Shown in pieces: positions 7,394 to 17,400 of a stretch of DNA of 64,000 nucleotides. The stretch is from Virgibacillus sp. NKC19-16. GTDB lineage: Bacteria > Bacillota > Bacilli > Bacillales > Amphibacillaceae. Positions within the stretch are counted from its first letter, which is position 1. Each line of letters starts with the position of its first letter. The position numbers were made by a program, and so were the translations under genes. The notes beneath the pieces were generated by a model. The model had not been told where the DNA came from. It saw only the letters and a list, made by a program, of their open reading frames with translations, and did no database searches. The DNA is taken from the NCBI RefSeq assembly GCF_021560035.1, contig NZ_CP074373.1:2104001-2168000 (forward strand). Reading direction: 5' to 3'.

Positions 7394-9598
7394 CTAATGT
7401 ACTGTGCGGGTAACTGTATAGACTTCTTTGATTTGTTTGATACGCTCCACAATTTTCCGTAAATGGTTTGTGTTATGGATAAGTATGGTTATCTGAATAA
7501 TAGCCATTTTGTTTTTATCGGAACGACCATTTACTTGTGTTATATTTGTTTTTGTTTCATTCACTGCCTGCAAGACTTCATTTAACAAGCCTCTACGATC
7601 AAATCCGGAAATTTCCAAATCGACATGGTATTGTTTTCGTGCTGTCTGATTTTCTTCCCATTCCACCGGTAAATAGCGTTCTTTCGCTTCTTCTGTTTGG
7701 GCATTTGGACAATCAGCTCGATGAACGGAAACACCTCTGCCTTTTGTTATATATCCAACAATTTTATCTCCAGGTACCGGGTTACAGCATTTTGATAAAC
7801 GGACAAGTAAATTATCCACACCTTCAACTTTAACACCGGAATCGCGTTTATCTGACCTTTTTTTATCCTTATCCTCTGTTTTTACTTCTTCAAGTGTTTC
7901 TTCCAGGTTTTTTTCTTTTTGCTTCGTCTGACGAATTCTGTCAGTGAGGCGTGTTGCCACTAATGCAGCTGTTATACCTTGATACCCCACCGCTGCATAC
8001 ATATCTTCCTCATTCGTAAAATTAAACCTTTCATAAACACGTTGCATATTATCAGGTGTCAAAACTTCCTTTGGCTGAATGGAAAGCGCACGTATTTCCT
8101 TTTCAACTGCTTCTTTTCCCTTAATAACATTTTCATCGCGCCGTTGCTTTTTGAAAAATTGTCTAATCTTATTTTTCGCTTGAGACGTTTGGGTGATATT
8201 TAGCCAATCTTGAGAAGGCCCATATGAATGCTTGGATGTCATTACTTCGACAATGTCCCCGTTCTTCAATTCATAATCAAGTGGCTCCATCTTCCCATTT
8301 ACTTTAGCACCGACTGTTTTATTCCCTACTTCTGTATGGATTTTATACGCAAAATCTAGTGGTACCGATCCAGAAGGCAACTCGATCACATCGCCTTTTG
8401 GTGTGAACACATAGACCGTATCAGAAAATAGATCAACTTTAAGTGATTCGATAAATTCTTCTGCGTCATGTGCTTCATTTTGCCATTCCAAAATTTCCCT
8501 GAACCAGGTTAATTTCTCTTCAAAAGACTTATCATTTTTGTTGACTTGAAGACCTTCTTTATAAGCCCAATGTGCTGCGATACCGTATTCTGCGATCTCG
8601 TGCATTTCTTTTGTTCGAATTTGTACTTCTAATGGATCACCTTTAGGACCAATTACCGTCGTATGCAAGGATTGATAAAGGTTGGGTTTTGGCATCGCAA
8701 TATAATCCTTAAATCTACCCGGCATTGGTTTCCAGCATGTATGGATAATACCTAATACTGCATAACAATCTTTTATACTACCTACAATAATTCGCACTGC
8801 CAGCAGATCATAAATTTCATTAAACTGCTTATTTTGGTTTACCATTTTTCGATAAATACTATATAAATGCTTTGGTCTACCGGACATATCTGCTTCAATA
8901 TTGACATCCTTCAGCTGATTAGAGACCTCCCCCATTACTTCTTGGATATACGATTCACGCTGCTCCCTTTTCTGCCTCATTAATTGCACAATGCGGTAAT
9001 ATTGCTGTGGGTTTAAATATCGTAAGGCTGTATCTTCAAGTTCCCATTTTATGGTTGAAATACCTAAACGGTGTGCTAGTGGCGAGAAAATTTCCAGTGT
9101 CTCATTGGAAATACGTCGTTGTTTGTCCGGACGTAAATGTTTCAATGTACGCATATTGTGCAGGCGATCTGCAAGCTTAATCAGGATTACGCGAATATCT
9201 TTTGCCATCGCAACAAACATTTTCCGGTGGTTTTCTGCCTGCAAGGCTTCTTTTGATTTATATTTAATTTTGCCAAGTTTCGTTACCCCATCAACAAGCA
9301 TGGCTACTTCCTTGTTAAACGCATCCTCCAGTTCTTCAAGCGTTACATCCGTATCTTCGACGACATCATGCAGCAGACCGCCAGCTATTGTTTCTGCATC
9401 CATTCCTAATTCAACTAAGATACCCGCAATTTGAACAGGATGATTAATATATGGCTCTCCTGATTTCCGGTATTGATCTCTATGTGCATATGCTGCAAAT
9501 TCATATGCACGCCGAATAAAAGTAGTATCATCTTCTGGTAGAAACCGACTAACTTCCGTTAAAATATCTTCTATTGTTAAAATATCATCTTTTGCCAT
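7394..9598 (-). CDS. relA: Bifunctional (p)ppGpp synthetase/hydrolase (Rel)
   Basis: This enzyme makes and breaks the stringent-response alarmone (p)ppGpp on starved ribosomes. The 734-aa protein has the classic order. An HD hydrolase domain comes first (HDVVEDTDVTLEELE, then KLADRLHNMRTL). The synthetase domain carries RPKHLYSIYRKM and KPNLYQSLHTTVIGPKG. A TGS domain (VYVFTPKGDVIELPSGSVPL) lies near residue 395, followed by helical and zinc-finger regions with the CCNPVPGD block near 580. A C-terminal ACT domain (ISGFDRRGLLNEVLQAV) ends the protein. The intact HD motif predicts that hydrolase activity is kept, unlike E. coli RelA. It is preceded by its own promoter. Confidence 0.97.
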   Translation of the reverse strand: MAKDDILTIEDILTEVSRFLPEDDTTFIRRAYEFAAYAHRDQYRKSGEPYINHPVQIAGILVELGMDAETIAGGLLHDVVEDTDVTLEELEDAFNKEVAMLVDGVTKLGKIKYKSKEALQAENHRKMFVAMAKDIRVILIKLADRLHNMRTLKHLRPDKQRRISNETLEIFSPLAHRLGISTIKWELEDTALRYLNPQQYYRIVQLMRQKREQRESYIQEVMGEVSNQLKDVNIEADMSGRPKHLYSIYRKMVNQNKQFNEIYDLLAVRIIVGSIKDCYAVLGIIHTCWKPMPGRFKDYIAMPKPNLYQSLHTTVIGPKGDPLEVQIRTKEMHEIAEYGIAAHWAYKEGLQVNKNDKSFEEKLTWFREILEWQNEAHDAEEFIESLKVDLFSDTVYVFTPKGDVIELPSGSVPLDFAYKIHTEVGNKTVGAKVNGKMEPLDYELKNGDIVEVMTSKHSYGPSQDWLNITQTSQAKNKIRQFFKKQRRDENVIKGKEAVEKEIRALSIQPKEVLTPDNMQRVYERFNFTNEEDMYAAVGYQGITAALVATRLTDRIRQTKQKEKNLEETLEEVKTEDKDKKRSDKRDSGVKVEGVDNLLVRLSKCCNPVPGDKIVGYITKGRGVSVHRADCPNAQTEEAKERYLPVEWEENQTARKQYHVDLEISGFDRRGLLNEVLQAVNETKTNITQVNGRSDKNKMAIIQITILIHNTNHLRKIVERIKQIKEVYTVTRTVH

Positions 9599-9676
9599 TT
9601 AATCACCTTTATTCGTCTGGAAGTAAATCTCCGTAAAAATGAAAATTTCACGTTCATTAACGGGGTAAATATTTTA

Positions 9677-9705
9677 ATTATATGCCTTATTTCTTCCTGT
9701 GTCCA
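9677..9705 (-). promoter_or_regulatory. Promoter of relA-dtd
   Basis: TGGACA (9700-9705) and TATAAT (9677-9682) are 17 bp apart on the minus strand, between the apt terminator and relA. The predicted leader is about 70 nt. Confidence 0.7.
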
Positions 9706-9739
9706 TTTATTACTTTTTCACCTGATGAAGTATAAGAAT

Positions 9740-9772
9740 AGGTCTGACGAGTCACACTACTTCGTCAGACCT
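9740..9772 (-). terminator. Hairpin terminator after apt
   Basis: A perfect 11-bp stem (AGGTCTGACGA and its complement) with an 11-nt loop lies 6 bp past the apt stop codon. The tail (ATTCTTAT) is only moderately U-rich, so termination may be partial and allow some readthrough into relA. Confidence 0.65.
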
Positions 9773-9777
9773 GCTGG

Positions 9778-10290
9778 TTAATAGGTCATTAATTTTAGAA
9801 CATCATATCCATTTAGTTTTTCCATTCCATCAAGATAACTAAGTTCGATTATAAACGCACAACCAACTACAATTCCGCCAAGTTGTTCTACTAGCTGAAT
9901 CGTTGCTTCTATTGTACCACCTGTTGCAAGCAAGTCATCTGTAATTAATACACGCTGACCTGGTTTGATAGCATCCTTGTGAATGGTTAAAACATTATTG
10001 CCATATTCTAATCCATAGTCTACTTTAATTACTTCTCGAGGTAATTTCCCTTCTTTTCTTACTGGTGCAAAACCAACTTCCAATGCGTAAGAAACCGGGC
10101 ACCCTATAATAAAACCGCGTGCCTCCGGACCAACAATAATATCCGTTTCTTTCTCACGAGCGAATGCAACAATTTCATCCACTGCAGATTTAAATGCTTT
10201 CCCATTATCCATTAGTGGGGTAATATCTTTAAACCGAACTCCTTCTTTTGGCCAGTCTTCCACTATTTTAACATATTGTTTATAATCCAT
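9778..10290 (-). CDS. apt: Adenine phosphoribosyltransferase
   Basis: This purine-salvage enzyme makes AMP from adenine and PRPP in the cytoplasm. The PRPP-binding loop is [19 protein letters not shown] near residue 118, and [10 protein letters not shown] is the adenine-pocket region near 59. Starting at ATG 10290 ([20 protein letters not shown]) gives 170 aa, the usual family size, with AGGAGG 10 bp upstream; an upstream in-frame ATG overlaps that site and is less likely. The start overlaps the end of recJ by 11 bp, so translation is probably coupled. Confidence 0.96.
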   Translation of the reverse strand: MDYKQYVKIVEDWPKEGVRFKDITPLMDNGKAFKSAVDEIVAFAREKETDIIVGPEARGFIIGCPVSYALEVGFAPVRKEGKLPREVIKVDYGLEYGNNVLTIHKDAIKPGQRVLITDDLLATGGTIEATIQLVEQLGGIVVGCAFIIELSYLDGMEKLNGYDVLKLMTY

Positions 10291-12598
10291 CGGTTCGTTC
10301 CTCCTCATGATTCTCCAAATGACCCATGGACTTCGAGAACCACTGTTTTAACTCCTGGTAATTTGAATAGTACAATGTTTTTTCTATATCTGCTTGGATT
10401 AATCGCTCCTGAAATAGCTTAGAATCCTGCAAATCTTTTTTCATGGGATTAGCGTTTATTTCAATAACTTCATTATCTATTTTAACAAATCCTAATTCAA
10501 AAAACACGTTTGCTATAAATAGTATATGATCTTTATTCCAACCTTTAGCATCCATGATGCGCGTCAATTCCTGCTTTAAATCCAGTGTCCTTCTTTTGTG
10601 AATAAATGCATAAAACCATACAAATTCCTCTCTTGTTGGAAAAGGCTTTAAATAGATACTATCTTCTACAAAGTAGCATGCATGTATGTTGACAGGTTTA
10701 GTTGCTTGGATAATTTCTTTTAAATGGCTCAAATCTGTTGGTAAATCAAATATATATAATACATCTGTTTCACTCAAGGTCCCTACATCTGTCTCATATG
10801 TAATTGGATCTACCATTGATGGAAGTTGATCAGCATTATAACTTATAGCAATATTCTTATTCTTTATATACTGGGAGATATCCATATTCTTTCTGCCTCT
10901 ATGATCGAATAACTGCCAATCCTCGATCATCATGTCCCGCATTACGATCTGTGCTTTTTTATTGCCATTCCATTCATTGATCCCAAGCTCCCCTGCAATG
11001 GTAATTGGTGTATGTGGCGAGATGTGAGAATATAGCTCTCCCATGCCAAATCCAATACCTTCAACGGCCACATCCTCTTTTTTAAATTGGAGTTTAAGAT
11101 GGTTTTTCATGCTTCCAATTTGACGGACCCGAACAGGTATATCCTTCAATTGAAAAACAGGCTTTGGATTGTGCATTCCAAATGGTGCAAGCTGATTAAT
11201 TTCATGGATTAATTTTTCGTTAATTTCCGGAATCGTAATTGATTTACTCACTTCAATGATTTGCTTAAAATCCGCCGCGTTAAGTTGCTCGTTAATTCGT
11301 AAATGTAACGCATTTTGAATGGTTGTTAAATTTTCCAATGGAAACGTCATGCCTGCTGCCTGGGAATGCCCACCAAAGCTTGTGAAATATTCCCTAATTT
11401 CCATACAGTTTTGAAAGAGATCAAAGGCAGGTATACTTCTTGCAGAGCCTTTAACTTGAGAGATGTCAGGTTTTATCGCAAGCACAATGGCCGGTCTATC
11501 AAACTTCTGCACCAGTTTTGATGCAACAATTCCGAGGACACCCTCATTCCAGCCTTCTTTTGCAACCACTATGACATCTTTTTTCTCTCTGGTTTCCAGC
11601 ATTTGTTCTGCTTCTTGAACAATATCCTTAACAATTTGCTGTCTTTCCTGATTTAATTGTTGCACTTCTTGGGCAATATATTCCGCTTCACCCTGGTCTT
11701 CCGTCATTAATAACTGAACTGCTAAATCAGCGTCCTGGAGCCTGCCAACAGCATTGATCCGTGGGCCTATTGAAAATCCTACATCCTCTTCGGTAACATT
11801 CCCTTCAATGTTACATACACGTTTCAATGCTATTATACCATGATTCGTTGTTGATGTGAGCGAACGTAAACCATAATATGCTAGAATTCTATTCTCATTT
11901 ACTAATGGAACCAAATCAGCAATAGTACCAATTGCCACAAATGCTAAAAGGTGTTTTGGAAAATAGCCAAGCAAGCTTTCTGCAAATTTAAAAGCTACCC
12001 CGGCACCGGCAAGGTCGTTGAAGCGATAATCCGGTGAAGTTTTCGGATGAATAATAGCATAGGCATCCGGTAGCTCTGAATGCATTTCATGATGGTCTGT
12101 GATGATTAAATCAAGACCCAATTGCTTAGCAAGATCAGCCTCATGGACAGCAGCAATTCCGGTATCAACCGTTATGATTAAGCGAAATCCATTTTTATAT
12201 GCTTGTGTAAATGCTTCTTCATTTGGACCGTATCCTTCTGTAAACCGGTTTGGTATATAGTAGTCACAATCTGCACCCATCTCCATTAATGCTTTTAAAA
12301 GAATTGTAGTAGAGCTTACGCCATCTGCATCATAATCACCATATATAAGAATTTTTTCCTGATTTGTTATTGCTGTATGTACACGCTGGGTTGCTTTATC
12401 AATCGAATCCAGTCCTACTGGGCTTTGTAAATCTCCTATATCAGGCGATAAAAACTTAGAAACTTGCGCTTGAGTAGTAATTCCTCTTTGCAGTAAAAGT
12501 TCTTTTAGAACAGGAGATGAGTCAATGGAATCATCCATCCATTCTTCTATATCGTCCTGAATTGTATTCAGTTTCCAATTCGCCTTACTACTTAACAT
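10280..12598 (-). CDS. recJ: Single-stranded-DNA-specific exonuclease RecJ
   Basis: RecJ degrades single-stranded DNA 5' to 3' in recombination and repair. The 772-aa protein has the DHH phosphoesterase core with [10 protein letters not shown] near residue 85 and the metal motif TDHHEMH near 155. DHHA1 elements follow ([11 protein letters not shown], then [13 protein letters not shown] near 405), and then an OB domain. A C-terminal extension of roughly 200 residues is typical of Bacillus RecJ. ATG 12598 is chosen because AGGGGTG lies 5 bp upstream; an upstream start lacks a site. It is followed by apt and preceded by the LapA-like gene. Confidence 0.96.
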   Translation of the reverse strand: MLSSKANWKLNTIQDDIEEWMDDSIDSSPVLKELLLQRGITTQAQVSKFLSPDIGDLQSPVGLDSIDKATQRVHTAITNQEKILIYGDYDADGVSSTTILLKALMEMGADCDYYIPNRFTEGYGPNEEAFTQAYKNGFRLIITVDTGIAAVHEADLAKQLGLDLIITDHHEMHSELPDAYAIIHPKTSPDYRFNDLAGAGVAFKFAESLLGYFPKHLLAFVAIGTIADLVPLVNENRILAYYGLRSLTSTTNHGIIALKRVCNIEGNVTEEDVGFSIGPRINAVGRLQDADLAVQLLMTEDQGEAEYIAQEVQQLNQERQQIVKDIVQEAEQMLETREKKDVIVVAKEGWNEGVLGIVASKLVQKFDRPAIVLAIKPDISQVKGSARSIPAFDLFQNCMEIREYFTSFGGHSQAAGMTFPLENLTTIQNALHLRINEQLNAADFKQIIEVSKSITIPEINEKLIHEINQLAPFGMHNPKPVFQLKDIPVRVRQIGSMKNHLKLQFKKEDVAVEGIGFGMGELYSHISPHTPITIAGELGINEWNGNKKAQIVMRDMMIEDWQLFDHRGRKNMDISQYIKNKNIAISYNADQLPSMVDPITYETDVGTLSETDVLYIFDLPTDLSHLKEIIQATKPVNIHACYFVEDSIYLKPFPTREEFVWFYAFIHKRRTLDLKQELTRIMDAKGWNKDHILFIANVFFELGFVKIDNEVIEINANPMKKDLQDSKLFQERLIQADIEKTLYYSNYQELKQWFSKSMGHLENHEEERTDGL

Positions 12599-12659
12599 AA
12601 TTTCACCCCTGACTAATCTATTATACATACTTGCGTCAGGGGTAGCAATTAGAATTCGT

Positions 12660-12980
12660 TTATTTATTTGTATGATCTTCCTCTAATAGTCCTTCAGCAT
12701 CTTTTTCGGCGATACCATTGTCTTGAAGTGTTTGACGCATATTTTTATTTTGCATTTGTAATTTTTTTACTTCCCGTTGCAACTTAAACATTTTTAACAT
12801 ACCAACTGCGGCCGTAATTATACCGCCCATCAGTACGGAAAATAATATAATTAATATAAGCGGGGACTCACCACTCCAGAATAAATAATTCACTTCCACC
12901 GGATCCACATTTGTTACCGCAAACACCGCGATAATTATCACAAAAATAATAGCTAAAATAACATATGACTGTCCTCTCAC
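12660..12980 (-). CDS. LapA/YrvD-family small membrane protein
   Basis: The 106-aa protein has two membrane segments (about residues 7-25 and 40-63) flanking NVDPVEVNYLFWSGESPLIL, the signature of the LapA (DUF1049) family. A basic, coiled-coil-like cytoplasmic tail with KLQREVKKLQMQNKNMRQTL follows. The start is GTG with GAGGGAGGG about 10 bp upstream. In Gram-negatives LapA works in lipopolysaccharide assembly control; in Bacillus (YrvD) the role is unknown. Its place between secDF and recJ matches B. subtilis apart from genes missing here. Confidence 0.88.
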   Translation of the reverse strand: MRGQSYVILAIIFVIIIAVFAVTNVDPVEVNYLFWSGESPLILIILFSVLMGGIITAAVGMLKMFKLQREVKKLQMQNKNMRQTLQDNGIAEKDAEGLLEEDHTNK

Positions 12981-13049
12981 AATATCAAAACCCTCCCTCT
13001 AAGCTTTATATTTATCTTACCCCTTTTACTTATGTCTTAAGCATAAGTA

Positions 13050-13078
13050 AACCCTTGTCACTATACGTAACAAGGGTT
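13050..13078 (-). terminator. Hairpin after secDF
   Basis: AACCCTTGT and ACAAGGGTT form a 9-bp stem with an 11-nt loop, 7 bp past the secDF stop codon. The downstream tail is only weakly U-rich, so its strength is uncertain. Confidence 0.55.
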
Positions 13079-13085
13079 ATTATTA

Positions 13086-15344
13086 TTAAACTTGTGGTCC
13101 TTCCACCTTTTTTTTCTTTGTAAAATCCACAGGTCTTTTCTTAATTATTTTTCCACGCCATACTAACCATAGTTGTGATGCGAGGAATAATGACGAATAG
13201 GCTCCCGCTAACAATCCCACTGCTAATGCAATAGCAAATCCTGTAATCGATTGAGCTCCCAGGAATAAAAATGCTAAGACAGCAGTCAGTGTTGTGATGG
13301 TTGTGTTAATACTTCTAGCAAATGATTGTACCAAACTTCTGTTTACAATAGCTGCCAGTTCTTTCGTAGATTTAACCTGCTTTTTCTTATTGCGCAGATT
13401 CTCTCTAATACGATCAAATATTACGATGGTATCATTGATTGAATAACCTACAATCGTCAGCACAGCCGCGACAATCGTTACATCAAACTCGATTCGGGTA
13501 AAGCTGAATACTGCTAGCATGATAAATACATTATGCAATAAGGTAATAATCGCTGTTATCGCAAAAAACAACTCAAACCGAATCGCCACGTAGATAATCA
13601 TCGCCACTGAAGCAATTGCAACAGCATATATCGCATTTTTAACAAGTTCTTGACCTACAATAGGCGATACAACACTTACGCTCGGCTCTGTCCCATATCT
13701 TTCACCGAAAAACTGTTGCACTTCAGCTACTTTTTCCTCTGAAAGCACTGTACCAAACCTTGTTACTGCGATATCATTATTATCACCTGAAAGAACGATT
13801 GACTCTGCCTCTAGATCAAGTGCATCCAATCCCTCTTCAACTTCTTCTGTTGTTAAACTACTGTCTGATACCACTTCAACCCGCGAACCACTAGTAAAGT
13901 CAACTCCCGGATTTAGCTGGAACAATGCAAAAGATATTGTTCCGAGTACGACAATAGCAATTGACACCGTAAAAAACTTCTTCTGGTGCTTTACTACATT
14001 AACTTCACGATTAAAGATTTTTGGTTCTTCCTGACTGTTATCAGCGATATCTTTAATATCATCTTTTTTAACCCCAAACCAGCCTTTGTGACTAGCCAAA
14101 AAGCGATTCTTCATCCATAACCCTAGTAGAAGTCTAGTTCCAAATACCGCTGTAAGGAAACTGATTAATATACTGATGATTAACATCGTTGCAAAGCCTT
14201 GTACAGAGCTTGTACCAAATATAAATAATACCGATGCAGCTATTAAGGTTGTAATATTAGCATCAAAAATAGTTGATAATGAATTTTTTGTTCCCGCTTT
14301 AAATGAAGACATAACCGATTTACCTGATCGTAATTCTTCTTTAATTCTCTCGAACGTAATAACGTTCGCATCAACCGCCATACCAACACCTAATATTAAG
14401 GCAGCTAGTCCAGGCAATGTCAGCACACCGTTCATTAAATTAAATACTAATAAAACCAAATAAGTGTAAATACTTAAATTAATAGTTGCGATTAAACCTG
14501 GGAAACGATATACAACTATCATAAATAAAAAGATTAAACCGATTCCTACAAATGCGGCAAAAACGGTCTGATTTAACGCTTGTTCGCCGAATTGTGCACC
14601 TACAGAAGTAGAGTATAATTCAGTCATATTAACTGGTAAGGAGCCGGAGTTAATGATATCCGCCAGCTGTTGTGCAGATTCCACAGAAAAGTTTCCGGTA
14701 ATTTGCACATTCGTTGTGTTTAATGGTTCTGACACAGCTGGTGCAGAGACGTATTTAGGGTCTTCCTTCGTCATCTCTTCCTGAAAAGAATCCCCCTCCT
14801 GGTAGTCCATCCAAATGACCAGGCGATTGTCCGGTGGTGTCATTTGACTTATTTCTGTTGTTACTTCCCCAAATTTCTCAGCATCTTTTAATTGCAATGT
14901 TACGATTGGCGCATTTGTTTGTTGACTAAAATCCTGCGCGGCACTTCCCTCTCTTACATCTGACCCATCCAGCAGTTCATTATCATTTACATCACGAAAG
15001 GAAAGTCTTGCTGAGGTTGACAATATATCTCTGGCTTCGGCTTGATTTTCAACTCCTGCCAGCTGGACACGTATCCTGTCCTCCCCTTCAATATCTATGT
15101 TGGCTTCACTAATGCCCAGACGATTCACACGATCATTTAATGTTTGTACCGTACCTTCTAATAAATCTCTAGACACATCTTGTTCTTCATCTACAGGTTC
15201 GACTTCGTATAATACTTCAAATCCACCCTGCAAGTCTAATCCTAAATTTATATTCTTTGTTATTCCAGTAACCGTTGATCCAATCGTTCCAGCAAAAACA
15301 AGTACGATTAGAAAAAAGGCAACAATTCTGCCTCGATTTTTCAT
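13086..15344 (-). CDS. secDF: Protein translocase subunit SecDF (fused)
   Basis: SecD and SecF are fused, as in Bacillus. The RND-type membrane protein uses the proton motive force to help Sec-dependent export. In the 752-aa protein, SecD covers about residues 1-425 with NLGLDLQGGFEVLYEV, a large external loop, and GMAVDANVITFERIKEELR. SecF covers about 450-735 with LNPGVDFTSGSRVEV and GYSINDTIVIFDRIRENLR. Twelve membrane segments are expected. ATG 15344 has GGGAGGA 7 bp upstream; longer starts do not. The partner yajC lies a few kilobases away. Confidence 0.97.
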   Translation of the reverse strand: MKNRGRIVAFFLIVLVFAGTIGSTVTGITKNINLGLDLQGGFEVLYEVEPVDEEQDVSRDLLEGTVQTLNDRVNRLGISEANIDIEGEDRIRVQLAGVENQAEARDILSTSARLSFRDVNDNELLDGSDVREGSAAQDFSQQTNAPIVTLQLKDAEKFGEVTTEISQMTPPDNRLVIWMDYQEGDSFQEEMTKEDPKYVSAPAVSEPLNTTNVQITGNFSVESAQQLADIINSGSLPVNMTELYSTSVGAQFGEQALNQTVFAAFVGIGLIFLFMIVVYRFPGLIATINLSIYTYLVLLVFNLMNGVLTLPGLAALILGVGMAVDANVITFERIKEELRSGKSVMSSFKAGTKNSLSTIFDANITTLIAASVLFIFGTSSVQGFATMLIISILISFLTAVFGTRLLLGLWMKNRFLASHKGWFGVKKDDIKDIADNSQEEPKIFNREVNVVKHQKKFFTVSIAIVVLGTISFALFQLNPGVDFTSGSRVEVVSDSSLTTEEVEEGLDALDLEAESIVLSGDNNDIAVTRFGTVLSEEKVAEVQQFFGERYGTEPSVSVVSPIVGQELVKNAIYAVAIASVAMIIYVAIRFELFFAITAIITLLHNVFIMLAVFSFTRIEFDVTIVAAVLTIVGYSINDTIVIFDRIRENLRNKKKQVKSTKELAAIVNRSLVQSFARSINTTITTLTAVLAFLFLGAQSITGFAIALAVGLLAGAYSSLFLASQLWLVWRGKIIKKRPVDFTKKKKVEGPQV

Positions 15345-15392
15345 CAACCATTCCTCCCTTATCACACGGGTAAAACACTATGTAGTAATTTT

Positions 15393-15680
15393 TTACCTTT
15401 CACTTGTTAAAGCAGTAATTGAAGCCATTAAATCATCATCCTGGTATGCATTTACGGTTAAATAGCTCAAATAAACATTAGATCCTAAGTGAAATACATC
15501 CTGAACGATTTCATGTAATCGTTTATCAGGATTACCTTTCCAAACTTTTTGGACAAGACAATTCCAAATATCTTCAGGCTTTGCCTTCGAATATCCCATT
15601 AAGCGAAATTCGTCTACTTTGCTGTCCAAGGCAGGCTTTATTGTGTCTTTCCATTCATTTACGGTTTGTACGATTTCCAC
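15393..15680 (-). CDS. comN: Post-transcriptional regulator ComN (YrzD-like)
   Basis: The 95-aa soluble protein (VEIVQTVNEWKDTIKPALDS at its start, GYSKAKPEDIWNCLVQKVWK in the middle) matches the post-transcriptional regulator family. Its B. subtilis member ComN (YrzD) promotes accumulation of late competence comE mRNA and binds DivIVA. The GTG start at 15680 has GGAGGG 6 bp upstream, so the longer in-frame reading is unlikely. It lies between secDF and spoVB exactly as yrzD does in B. subtilis. The assignment rests on that position plus the WNCL/VWKG block recalled from the family. Confidence 0.82.
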   Translation of the reverse strand: MEIVQTVNEWKDTIKPALDSKVDEFRLMGYSKAKPEDIWNCLVQKVWKGNPDKRLHEIVQDVFHLGSNVYLSYLTVNAYQDDDLMASITALTSER

Positions 15681-15796
15681 TTTTTTCCCTCCTATATCCG
15701 GAGTATATATTTCCAACTTGTCATGCTTGGCCCAAACACTTGCATATATATCATTGTATATTAAATTTTATTTTTTGAGAAGGCAGGTCCTAGATA

Positions 15797-17347
15797 ATGG
15801 CCAAACAAACTTTCCTGCAAGGTGCATTAATACTAATACTAGCTGGTATGATTACCAGGTTCTTAGGCTTTATAAACCGTTTAGTTGTAGCCAGGCTGAT
15901 GGGTGAAGAAGGTGTTGGCCTGTATATGATGGCACTGCCAACATTGATTTTGGTCATGACACTCACACAACTTGGATTGCCTGTTGCTATAGCAAAACGT
16001 GTCGCAGAAGCCGAAGCAAAAAATGATCAAGCAAAAATTAAAAAAATATTAATTGTATCCTTAATTATAACCGGGATATCTAGTGTGATTTTTACAATAG
16101 CAATGATTTTTGCAGCACCATTTATTGCCACAACATTGCTTACGGATGAACGTACATTATACCCGTTATTAGCTATAAGTCCAATCGTTCCAATTATAGC
16201 AATATCATCTGTCCTGAGAGGTTATTTTCAAGGTAAACAAAATATGAAACCACAAAGTTATGCTCAAGTGATTGAACAAATTGTTCGAATCACATGTGTA
16301 GCGATTTTTATCAAAGTACTGTTGCCTTACGGAGTTGAATTTGCTGCTGCTGGTGCCATGTTTAGCGTTATACTCGGTGAATTCGCTTCTCTACTATATA
16401 TGATTCACAGATTCAAGCGAAAGAAAACAGTCAAGATACGCACTCATTTCTTTGCGTATTTAAAAAAGAGTAAACATACATTAAAAGAATTATTCTCGAT
16501 TGCACTTCCCAGTACCGGGAGTCGTTTGATAAGCTCCATTTCCAATTTTCTGGAACCGATATTGGTTGCTCAAAGTCTGGCCATTGCAGGTATTTCGACA
16601 TCGATGGCAACCAAACAATACGGGGAACTGACCGGTTATGTACTTCCATTATTATTCTTACCTACATTCATAACCCAATCCCTGTCCATTGCGCTAGTAC
16701 CTTCGATCTCCGAGGCGGCAGCAAATACAGATAGAAAGTTAATTCATTACCGGATTCATCAATCAATTCGAATCTCGTTTGCATCGGGAGCAATTGCTAC
16801 AATCGTGCTTTCCCTTTTCTCTGTGCCAATTTTAACATATATGTATGGTAATGGTAATGCAAGTCATTTCTTGATATTAATGGCTCCCTTTTTTATATTA
16901 TTATATATTCAAGCTCCACTACAAGCTGCCTTACAAGCACTTGATTTAGCTAGACCTGCGATGTGGAATAGTTTAATTGGTGCAGCATGTAAATTTATTG
17001 TGCTGGTTTTCTTGGCCTCTAACCCGAACTTTGGCATTATGGGTGTAGCAATCGCAATGTCAGTAGGTGTGGTACTAGTAACATTATTACATTTAGCCGC
17101 ACTGCAAAAAGCAATCGGATTCTCCATCCCTTTTAAAGATATCAGCAAAATGATTGCTCTAATTCTACTGACATGGGGGGCAGGAACGTTACTTAAAAAC
17201 ATATATGAACAATTGGAACCTCATATTGTTATTTTTCTTTTCCTATTAATTATATTAACATGTATATATATTGTATTTCTCTTTATATTAAAATTCATTA
17301 CAAAGGAAGAATTAAAACAGATTCCTGTTATTCAAAAATTAATTTAA
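15797..17347 (+). CDS. spoVB: Stage V sporulation protein B, MOP-family flippase
   Basis: The 516-aa polytopic membrane protein belongs to the MATE/MOP polysaccharide-export superfamily. It opens TFLQGALILILAGMITRFLG, has about 14 hydrophobic segments, and contains VARLMGEEGVGLYMMALP and LRGYFQGKQNMKPQSYAQVI, both typical of SpoVB/YtgP proteins. SpoVB is needed for spore cortex formation, probably by moving lipid-linked peptidoglycan precursor. The gene is on the plus strand, convergent with the permease gene and divergent from comN. AGGCAGG upstream of ATG 15797 serves as ribosome-binding site. A paralogue such as YtgP or YkvU cannot be excluded, but the position next to comN favours spoVB. 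Confidence 0.93.
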   Translation: MAKQTFLQGALILILAGMITRFLGFINRLVVARLMGEEGVGLYMMALPTLILVMTLTQLGLPVAIAKRVAEAEAKNDQAKIKKILIVSLIITGISSVIFTIAMIFAAPFIATTLLTDERTLYPLLAISPIVPIIAISSVLRGYFQGKQNMKPQSYAQVIEQIVRITCVAIFIKVLLPYGVEFAAAGAMFSVILGEFASLLYMIHRFKRKKTVKIRTHFFAYLKKSKHTLKELFSIALPSTGSRLISSISNFLEPILVAQSLAIAGISTSMATKQYGELTGYVLPLLFLPTFITQSLSIALVPSISEAAANTDRKLIHYRIHQSIRISFASGAIATIVLSLFSVPILTYMYGNGNASHFLILMAPFFILLYIQAPLQAALQALDLARPAMWNSLIGAACKFIVLVFLASNPNFGIMGVAIAMSVGVVLVTLLHLAALQKAIGFSIPFKDISKMIALILLTWGAGTLLKNIYEQLEPHIVIFLFLLIILTCIYIVFLFILKFITKEELKQIPVIQKLI

Positions 17348-17359
17348 AGAGGATACTTA

Positions 17360-17400
17360 AAAAACGCGACACTTATATTTTTAATAAGTGTCGCGTTTTT
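17360..17400. terminator. Bidirectional terminator between spoVB and the permease gene
   Basis: A perfect 13-bp stem (ACGCGACACTTAT and its complement) with a 7-nt loop is flanked by an A run on the left and a T run on the right, so it works for both convergent genes. Confidence 0.92.

Noticed and set aside
9051-9434. A 127-codon plus-strand frame inside relA
   Set aside because: It is antisense to the conserved HD domain of relA, with no start signal.
15097-15465. A 122-codon plus-strand frame opposite the start of secDF
   Set aside because: It is a shadow of secDF with low-complexity Ser/Thr/Pro translation and no ribosome-binding site.
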